DNA from: Dysidea avara
Taxonomy: Eukaryota; Porifera; Demospongiae; Dictyoceratida; Dysideidae
DNA: 64,000 nt
Reading direction: 5' to 3'
Assembly (NCBI RefSeq): GCF_963678975.1
Contig: NC_089276.1
Location: 1,364,001 to 1,428,000, forward strand
Position 1 is the stretch's first letter, and every line of letters begins with the position of its first letter. The notes under the pieces were generated by a model. The model made no database searches. It had not been told where the DNA came from and was given only the letters and a program-made list of their open reading frames with translations. The position numbers and the translations under genes are program-made. Below, piece after piece: positions 56,916-64,000 of the stretch.

Positions 56916-57360
56916 CTACAATTCTCGTCTTATTAAACTCCATATGCTACCCCTGATGTACATTCTTGATGTAAATGATGTGATGTTCTTTCCTAATAAT
57001 CTCCACCACCCTCACAATGGATTTGACATCAATAATTTTATTAAATTTGCAACTGGTCACACACGTCTAGCTTCTGGAAAAATAAGCTACTCCAAACAAC
57101 TGAAGATCACCTGACAATTCCACTAGTAACTTCTATTTTAACCGGCTTCCTCGCATCTGGAATGCCTTCCCATTATCAACTTCCAGGACAACCCACTCAA
57201 GATAAAGGCCAAACTTTTAGATTATCTGTGGAATCATTTCACTGCCAATTTCACCTCCAACAACACCTGCTCTTTTTCATTTCTATGTCCATGCTCAAAG
57301 TGTTCAAAGATCCCTCACCAACCTAACTTCAACTCCCTTTAACTGTTAATTTTTCTCCCT
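56916..57360 (+). pseudogene. LINE 3' tail (same family as 30535-33640)
   Basis: Plus-strand frames read SRLIKLHMLPLMYILDVNDV, then FIKFATGHTRLASGK, and end with CPCSKCSKIPHQP, the Cys cluster also present at about 33570. Stops occur in the middle. It is 5' truncated and dead. Confidence 0.75.
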
Positions 57361-57384
57361 TTAAGTAATCAAGTAAAACCACTT

Positions 57385-59605
57385 TCAGGCTTGAGTGACA
57401 ACGACGCTGTTTTAGTATCCATCAAGATTCCTAAACGTGTAATTAAACAGCATCCCAGAACTGTTTACCTTTACAAGCTAGCTGACTGGGAAAAAATATA
57501 AGAGGAATTATCAGACTTGTCACATGATTACTTTGAAATAAATCAAGCATCACCCCAAAGCTTAGATGAAAATTGGTACTACTTCTTACAAAATTTACAA
57601 GAAATAATAAACACTCATACTCCTACCAAGAAATTAAGTACAAGAATTCACCTTCCCTGGCTGTCTTCTGCTTTAAAATGACTCATACGCAAAAAGCAAA
57701 GAGTTTATAGAAGAGCAAAGCGTTATTGTCGAGATAGTGACTGGAATGAATATAAATCATTACAAAAAGAAGTAGATCATAAACTAAAGTACCAACACAA
57801 ATCCTACCTGACAAACCTAACTTCATCACCAGACAGTAACAAAAAGTCTTTATGGCACTACATCAAGTCACGAAAACAAGAAAACAATGGTATTAGTACA
57901 TTAATAAATCCTATAAATGGTCATATCATAACCAATCCTGTGGAAAAAGCAGACACCCTCAATCAACACTTTCAGTCTGTCTTTACATCCAAAGATAATA
58001 GCAACATTCCTGACAAAGGTCCATCCTTATTTCCATCTTTACCTACATTTGAGATTACCGAACAAGGAGTCTACAACTTGTTAAGTACCTGTGACACATC
58101 CAAATCCCCAGGACCTGACTCCTTACATCTGTATGTACCCATTCTAACTCATATTTTCAAACAATCACTAGAATCTGGTGAAGTCCCATTACAATGGAAG
58201 CATGCCTATGTCACCCCAATATTTAAAAAAGGTTCCAAAGCTCACCCAGGCAACTACCGTTCTATCTCACTCACCTCAATAGTTTGTAAAACAATGGAGC
58301 ATATCATAGTGAGTCAAATTATGAAGCATTTGGAGGACCAAAATATCTCTTCAGACAACCAGTTTGGATATAGATCAAAACATTCCTGTGAGACTCAACT
58401 ACTCATTACTGTAAATGACATTGCAAAAGATATTGACAGGAACCTGCAAGTTGATGCTGCTATATTAGACTTTTCTAAAGCGTTCAACAGAGTAGCTCAT
58501 TCTAGACTTCTGGCTCTACAAATTGAATTACTATGGTATAAGAGAAACTGTCTTACAATGGCTAGAGTCCTTCCTTTATTGTCGTACCCAACAGGTTGTA
58601 GTAGAAGGCTCTAGATCTTCTACATGTCAAGTTACATTCAGTGTTCCACAAGGTTCCGTACTTGGTCCCGTGTTTTTCCTAATTTACATTAACGATATTG
58701 TAACAAACATCAAGAGTGAAATTAGATTATTTGCTGACGACGTTCTACTCTATAAAACTATAGCTACACCCAACGATCACAGAATACAGCAAAATTACTT
58801 AGATTCCCTAACACAATGGGCTAGCAACTGGCTGATGGAATTTAACATTCCCAAATGCAATATTTTACAATTTACAACCCACCACAGTAAAAGCACTTTT
58901 ACATATAAAATGTCTAATATTCCATTGAATATTGTATCAGAGCACACCTATCTTGGTATCCGCCTCCATCATACACTATCGTGGGAACCTCATGTTAACT
59001 ATATTTGTAGAAAGGCAAACCGTCTTCTTGGATTTCTGAAAAGGAATTTATATAATTCCCCAATACAAATCAAAGAACACTTATACAAACAATTATTGTT
59101 AGCTTCTATTGAATACTGCTCAGCCATCTGGGACCCTTATCACCAAACAACAGTTAGCAAATTAGAAATGATCCAACACCGAGCTGCTAGATTTGTCCTT
59201 AATAAACCATGGCACAGATCCAGTCAACAACACAGTATTACAGATATGCTTAATTACCTTCAATGGCCAAGTTTAAAAAGTAGAAGGAATGCTAGACTTA
59301 TCTTATAATTCAAGATTGTGAGAAACTTACTGGTGCTACCAAATCATTGTTTACCCCAGCCAACCCCTGTATCATATACTCGTGCCAATAATCCCCTCAA
59401 ATTTGCACAGCTACAATCCAGAATTGATTTATACAAGTATTCTTTTCTGCCAAGAACAATTATTGATTGGAATAACTTGAAAATTGATAACATTGACACA
59501 ATTAGCCTTGACACTTTTAAGAACATTATAGATAAGCTAAACAATTTGTAATGCACATTAGCGTGTTGCCCCTGGTGGGCTTTGCTAATTAATAATAAAT
59601 AAAGT
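57385..59605 (+). pseudogene. LINE with endonuclease end, linker and reverse transcriptase
   Basis: Begins LSDNDAVLVSIKIPKR (end of an APE-type endonuclease), continues through a basic linker (WLSSAL then KKQRVYRRAKRYCRDSDW), then the RT. Landmarks: KSPGPDSLH, HAYVTPIFKKGSKAHPGNYR, DAAILDFSKAFNRVAHSRLL, SVPQGSVLGPVFFLIYINDI, RLFADDVLLYKT, TYLGIRLHH and a C-terminal SFLPRTIIDWNNL. Stops near 57500 and 57680, a frameshift near 58520 and a stop at 59308 inactivate it. It ends in an (aataaa/gtaa) tail near 59605. CR1/jockey-like clade. Confidence 0.88.
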
Positions 59606-59724
59606 AAGTAAACTTTGTAGCTAATCACTACTACAATTTAGCTTCTGGCCACTGACACAGGATGTCAGTGGACCATCAGTGTGCTGCCACGTTTCTCGAT
59701 TCTGTCATACCAACATCTGCAACT

Positions 59725-59857
59725 TGTATGTATGTATGTATGTATGTATGTATGTATGTATGTATGTATGTATGTATGTATGTATGTATGTATGTATGTA
59801 TGTATGTATGTATGTATGTATGTATGTATGTATGTATGTATGTATGTATGTATGTAT
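59725..59857. repeat. (GTAT)n microsatellite, ~33 units
   Basis: An uninterrupted tetranucleotide run. All CMYV/THIY frames across it are artefacts. Confidence 0.98.
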
Positions 59858-60573
59858 ATGTACACTGAAAATATTATATTATTATTATTACTAGGCCCGG
59901 GGCAAATACAACCAAGTACAATCAACTAATGAGGCATGTACAAACAGTGCATGGCCAACACAGTGTGTCCAGATCATGTAGAAAAGATGCACAGGAAATG
60001 ATACATATGCATACGTACACAGTCAAGGGAGTTTAACTGGCATCGGAAAACCACAATACTAAAACACAACTGACACAAAAACCAAGTTAAGTCAGCTATA
60101 TTGAAAGTTTATATTGAAGGTGTGACGTGTCTCTGAAAATGACTCAGCAGTGAAGTGAGGCTATGCAGAACAAGGGACATGATGATGGCTCAATTAGCAA
60201 ATGGTTCCAATCAAGCCAATATGGCACAACAGACTCTATTGTAACTAGAGGCCATGCACTGGTGAAGTGCCAGTATATCAGCAGTGTGGCATTGGCACTA
60301 GTTAGCACAGTGATCAGTCTATAACATTATGCATACAGCCACGCACAACATACAGGAGATAGTTACACATTGTTGTATATGCAGCAATGCATCTCCTTGT
60401 TTATTACAGACTCACAGTAGCGTAGTAAGCCAGGTGGAAAATAATTCCAGCTGCTAGCAAGCCAGATGGAGGATGAAGATGTGTAATACAACTTGCGAGA
60501 ACATTCAATTCTATAAATAGTTTCCACTCTCAAGATGTTCAGAGTATTCAATCAAGATCAGATTGCTCCACAT
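59858..60573. other. No gene seen
   Basis: No convincing frame or repeat end. Confidence 0.4.
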
Positions 60574-60720
60574 ACCTTAACCTTATCAGGATCTGCCTCA
60601 TTATCCAGATCACTCTTATCCTTCAGGTCATCCAGTGTGTGTGAGTGTTTATCGGGACATTGAACCCTTCAGGTATCGTAAATCATCAGCCTGCTCACAC
60701 ACCCTGTATGACTCTTCTGT
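60574..60720 (-). pseudogene. Exon-like fragment with one frameshift
   Basis: Minus-strand text TVFTEESYRVCEQADDLRYL and, after a one-base shift, HTLDDLKDKSDLDNEADPDK ends at a perfect donor (AAG|GTATGT at 60573/60574). It may be an exon of the gene at 61034-63105 or of a neighbour, or a relic. Family not recognised. Confidence 0.35.
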
Positions 60721-61033
60721 GAACACTGTGAGCAATTTCCTATCCTGTGGGATTCAGTGTAGCAACTCTAGTAGACATGACTAGCACAACAAAAATGGAC
60801 TAAGAGGTGTAGCTCATATAAAGGTATATAGAAATACTAAATATTAGGTTGTATTATAATGTGTATGTTAAACATCATCTTATGACACTAGTGTACTTAT
60901 CATCATTGTTGAAGTTGTTTGTAATTACACCAGCTGACTACTTCCCTTGTTATTTTATTAGTGTAATGTCATACACAAGTATAATATCATATTTAAATTA
61001 TAAACACTTAAAGGTCTATACAATATACACAGG

Positions 61034-61237
61034 CTATTCATCATTGTTCTCCTCTTGTTGTTCTTCTCGTTGCTCTACTTCTGGTTCATCTTCACAATAA
61101 GTCACTGATAACATCTTGTATGACGCATCACCATGACAACATGCCCGGTGGTTAGCATATTTGATGAACTTCACATTATCACTCTCAACATAGGCCAGTG
61201 CCAACAAGTTAGGTCTGTCTGGCAATACTGACAGTAA
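61034..61237 (-). CDS. Last exon of unrecognised gene
   Basis: It starts after a clean acceptor (cattgttacag) and reads LLSVLPDRPNLLALAYVESD, then CCHGDASYKMLSVTYCEDEP, and finishes with a Glu/Gln/Asn-rich acidic tail before the stop at 61034. Phase 0 at its start agrees with the end of the exon at 61409-61657. The tail would be cytosolic if the protein is membrane-bound, but no membrane segment is seen here. Function unknown. Confidence 0.6.
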   Translation of the reverse strand, partial: LLSVLPDRPNLLALAYVESDNVKFIKYANHRACCHGDASYKMLSVTYCEDEPEVEQREEQQEENNDE

Positions 61238-61408
61238 CTGTAACAATGAACACACAAGACACATACCGTATATAGTGGGATATTTTCAAGGGTGAAAAGT
61301 TTAGCAGATTTAGCTACAGTTATTCATAAATTTTTAACTTGATGCATTTGTCACAATCACTTAATTAAAATGGCATTAAAACATGAAAGGAAACAGTGTA
61401 TTCCCAAC

Positions 61409-61657
61409 AAATCCCAGCAGTTCACTGGTTGGAACAGTACCAATTTTGTTGCTGTTAGCAAATACTAGTGGATAGTGTATGAGGGATACTGTAATAGAAA
61501 AACCAGGCTCAGTAAAGTGGAGTATTGTTCTGAGTATGTGACTAACTGTCACCATCTCTTCTTTCACTTTGGTAGTGGCATAACTATCATAACTCTCTTG
61601 AGAGCAACCAGAATAATCTAATTTGAAATGTGGTATATACCCCAGTATAAATGTCCC
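61409..61657 (-). CDS. Internal exon of unrecognised gene
   Basis: Reads GTFILGYIPHFKLDYSGC, then ATTKVKEEMVTVSHILRTIL and SITVSLIHYPLVFANSNKIG, ending ELLGF before a GTTGGG donor (phase 0). The composition (spaced Tyr/Gly, beta-strand-like) suggests an extracellular or lumenal domain. Upstream it is separated from 61684-61730 by only 26 nt. Confidence 0.55.
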
Positions 61658-61683
61658 CTTCATGATTTCATATAACCCCCTAC

Positions 61684-61730
61684 CTTCGAAATTTTGGATT
61701 GTAACAAACTACCATTCTGTTCTCTAAAAC
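61684..61730 (-). CDS. Short internal exon of unrecognised gene
   Basis: Between an AG acceptor (catatagcag) and a GTAGGG donor it reads FREQNGSLLQSKISK. Removing the 26-nt gap 61658-61683 joins ISK to GTFILGY in frame. Without removal the frame meets a stop. The exon is short and the call rests on frame and splice signals only. Confidence 0.4.
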
Positions 61731-61877
61731 CTGCTATATGGTATGTGACAATAACGATCACAATTGGTTATGAACTTAGCATTGAAAAGTTCACACTTCT
61801 TTTTGTTTGTTTTGAATTGTTCATACTTCATAAGAGTTATAAACTCTAACTCTTGGTATCACACATGTAACAGCTTA

Positions 61878-62305
61878 CAGGGGCGGATCCAGGAGTTGGC
61901 AAGGGGAGGGGAACAAACAGGTTAAGTTGAAGGTGGTTGGGGAGCGCAGATTCTCTTGTAAGTTTTTAAGCAGCAATGATAACTCCTTAGTAGGTTGATT
62001 TTTTTCATTATGGCCTTTGCAGATGGTTGTGAAGTCTTAAAATCTGTTTAAAAGGTTATGAACGTCTTAACACCAGCAATACACTTATTATATTTAGAGG
62101 CGCTTAGTATGTACGAAGGTTGCTGAGTGACAGTTTGCATAGGTAATATATTACTTTACATGAGTTTGCAATAAATCGAGGTAATATATGCAGTTTTCAT
62201 GAGTTATATAAATTGATTTTATCAAAAGAAGTATGGCTCTTCCACAGAGGGGGAGGGGGAGGGGGAGGCATTTGCCCCAAATGCCCTATCCTGGATCCTC
62301 CATTG
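61878..62305. mobile_element. DNA transposon with 5-bp target duplication (copy C, 428 bp)
   Basis: Ends are CAGGGGCGGATCCAGGAG and the inverted TCCTGGATCCTCCATTG. GCTTA lies at 61873-61877 and 62306-62310. It aligns inverted with copy B (29321-30524) without the LINE. The gggaggg run near the right end corresponds to the C-run in copy B. It lies in an inferred intron of the minus-strand gene. Confidence 0.9.
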
Positions 62306-62444
62306 GCTTAGCATAGCTTGAGGTTTGCAATTTTGCAAAAAAAAAAAAAAAGATTCCCCAAGTAATTGCAGTTAGCTGGGGTTGTCATTTATTGTGTGCC
62401 TCAGGTCTTCTTCATCATGTTACATATAATTCATTTCAACTAAC

Positions 62445-62743
62445 CACATCTTGGTCATCACTTTTAAAGTCACCTTTAGAAAGATAAGTGACTGTTCCAC
62501 CATAGTCTGAGGACCAGTCTACAGTGAACACATCACATAGTGTTCCTGTTGGTAGAGTGTATACCACTTACTGTTTGAATCAAAGAACAACATCACATCA
62601 AGGGTAAAGTCTACATCTGTTTGTAGTTGGTGGTCATGTGCTAGTGTGTAACATCCTGCTGACACATTGTAGAAGGTGTCATGACACTGTGCCATACATT
62701 CTGGGTCTGTATCAACTGGATCCTGTAACCAACCAGTAATACC
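62445..62743 (-). CDS. Exon block of unrecognised gene, with a 26-nt gap
   Basis: Minus-strand reading from about 62743: GITGWLQDPVDTDPECMAQC, then FYNVSAGCYTLAHDHQLQTD and TLDVMLFFDSN (62572-62740), then after a shift TLCDVFTVDWSSDYGGTVTY and LSKGDFKSDDQDV to a donor near 62445. The shift can be explained by a 26-nt GT-AG interval (62546-62571, gtaagt...accaacag) or by a 2-bp CT duplication, which would give SNSKWYTLPTGTLCDVF. Several paired cysteines suggest a secreted or receptor ectodomain. No family recognised. Confidence 0.5.
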
Positions 62744-62764
62744 CTAATAGAAAAATCTTCAAAA

Positions 62765-63003
62765 GTGCGTGTGCGTGTGTAGTGTGTGTTGTGTGAAAGT
62801 GCGTGTGTGTGTGTTGTGTGTGTGTGTTGTGTGTGTGTGTTGTGTGTGTGTGTTATGTGTGTGTTGTGTGTGTTGTGTGTGTGTTCGTGTGTTGTGTGTG
62901 TGTGTTGTGTGTGTTGTGTGTGTGGGTTGTGTGTGTATTGTGTGTGTGTTGTGTGTGTGTGTTGTGTGTGTTGTGTGTGTGTGTTGTGTGTGTTGTGTGT
63001 GTG
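62765..63003. repeat. GT-rich microsatellite / minisatellite
   Basis: Interrupted (gt)n with regularly placed 'gttgtgtgtg' units. It lies in an inferred intron directly before the acceptor near 62744. Reading frames through it are artefacts. Confidence 0.95.
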
Positions 63004-63020
63004 CAAAATCCAAGTCATAC

Positions 63021-63105
63021 CTCCTCGTGGTGCTTCACAGGCAGTAACTTTGTTACTGGCTAATATGACTGGTACTCTTTGGAAGTTATTCATGTGGTTT
63101 CCGTT
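63021..63105 (-). CDS. Upstream exon fragment of unrecognised gene
   Basis: Minus-strand FQRVPVILASNKVTACEAPR ends at a GTATGA donor (63020). Its donor phase (1) does not match the next visible exon (phase 0 at 62743), so either an exon is missing or the gene is damaged. Beyond about 63110 the sequence changes to the flank of the LINE at 63257, which may have cut off the 5' part. Confidence 0.4.
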
Positions 63106-63256
63106 CTGACCTTGTCAGTAGCCATTTGAACTCTGAAGGGTTTGCACACTGCAGTGGTGTTGGGAGCCTTCAGTGCTTGACTGAAATTTGCAATGGAAGT
63201 GGAGAATTCTCACTTTATTAAACAACCAGGTTTGCACCCTAGTGGTTTTCACTGCT

Positions 63257-64000
63257 TGAAGTCTTTTTGCGTGTGGGTGTTGGAATGTCTGTAGTCTTGT
63301 TGAGGCAGATGGTGGGGTTAAGACTGCTACTGTTCGAACTGGGAAATATCCAGTAGTAGTAGATAGGAAAATTAAATTTCTAGTGAATGAGTTGAAATGT
63401 TTTAGGATGGGGGCAGTGTGCATTAGTGAAACTAAGTGGTTGGTAGTGATCTGTATGAGGTGGATGGCTTTACAGTGTTACATTCCGGCCGTGAGTTACC
63501 TCAGCCTAGTAATGTATTTCAGCGTGGTGAGGGAGTTGCAGTAGTACTTGATCCTATCATGACTCAAGCTTGGCGTGATGCAGGGGAGTCATGGTCAGCA
63601 GTCAATTCTAGAATTGTGTCTGTCCATTTACAGTTTGGTGGCAAACATCCATCAGGTAGTCAGTGTCCATCAGGTAGTCAGCAGTTTGTGACCATTATTA
63701 GTGTGTATGCACCCACCCATAGAGCTCCAGCTGAAGTAAAAGAGAAGTTTTATGATGATCTACAGGCAGTGATTAGTTCAGTTCCATCAAGTGATGTGTT
63801 ATTGGTTATGGGGGACTTTAACCCAATGGTTGGTTGTGTGAGTAACTCAGCATCTGAGTCTTTGTGGGATGGGGTACAAGGAAATTTTGGTGTTGGTAAG
63901 ATCAATGAGAGTGGTGAGTCACTGCTTTCCTTCTGTGCATTGAACCAGTTGTGTGTGATGAATACAATGTTTGAGAAGAAGAGAATACAACAGTATACTT
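63257..64000 (+). pseudogene. LINE with APE-type endonuclease, runs off the window
   Basis: From 63260 the plus frame reads CGCWNVCSLVEADGGVKTA, then KFLVNELKCFRMGAVCISET and KW, matching the 'WNVRSL ... SETK' start of APE-like LINE endonucleases. One base is missing near 63440. The frame 63436-64000 is then open to the end: DLYEVDGFTVLHSGREL, FVTIISVYAPTHRAPAEVKE and LLVMGDFNPMVGC, holding the SVYAP and GDFN catalytic motifs. It resembles the endonuclease of craniofacial-development-protein-2-like elements. The frameshift indicates a dead or nearly dead copy. The RT should lie beyond the window. Confidence 0.85.

Noticed and set aside
59662-59929. Overlapping frames of Cys-Met-Tyr-Val or Tyr-Ile-His-Thr repeats
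   Set aside because: All three phases on both strands are open because of the (GTAT)n microsatellite.
62641-63109. Long His-Thr or Val-Cys frames
   Set aside because: Produced by the GT/CA repeat. Only the short non-repeat ends belong to possible exons.

Overview
The window is animal nuclear DNA: AT-rich, intron-bearing and very densely packed with transposons. The best guess is a demosponge. The basis is two paralogous genes that join an unusual protein kinase domain to a six-blade kelch propeller, an architecture I recall as expanded in sponge genomes, plus abundant foldback elements and CR1/jockey-like LINE debris. The species cannot be fixed from sequence alone.

Layout. 1-3080 is a satellite array of ~30-bp subunits with 122-bp, ~426-bp and ~1.4-kb periodicities, carrying one captured foreign fragment. 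5210-19471 (minus) is a kinase-kelch gene whose two exons are separated by ~12.3 kb filled with nested transposons, including a 3.6-kb palindromic element. 20.1-20.6 kb holds a 227-bp perfect inverted repeat. 20.6-28.1 kb is mostly unreadable noncoding DNA with a decayed paralogue of the intact single-exon gene at 28191-28982 (plus). 29.3-33.6 kb is a nest of LINE copies and a DNA transposon. 33.6-41.4 kb has hairpin elements, a hAT-like MITE and a repeated coding-like fragment. 41.4-45.1 kb has weak coding fragments split by a hAT-like element, followed by two tRNA-derived SINEs. 46490-48416 (minus) is the second kinase-kelch gene, compact, with a 55-bp intron. 48.6-51.8 kb holds LINE tails and a broken cysteine-rich gene. 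52.0-56.9 kb is a mosaic of foldbacks around a 2.36-kb palindrome. 56.9-59.6 kb is LINE. 61.0-63.1 kb (minus) holds exons of an unrecognised gene with two 26-nt GT-AG gaps that restore frame. The window ends inside an endonuclease-bearing LINE (63257-64000).

How it fits together. Supportable host genes are few: two kinase-kelch genes, one acidic hypothetical gene and one multi-exon unknown gene. Nearly everything else is mobile DNA. Target-site duplications can be read directly for eight DNA elements: 8 bp for five hAT-like insertions and 5 bp for three copies of a family with ends CAGGGGCGGATCCAGG. Nesting gives relative ages. A short motif (ACTCTAATAGAACAGTCA and its complement) occurs singly or in close groups at about a dozen places and is not explained by any one element.
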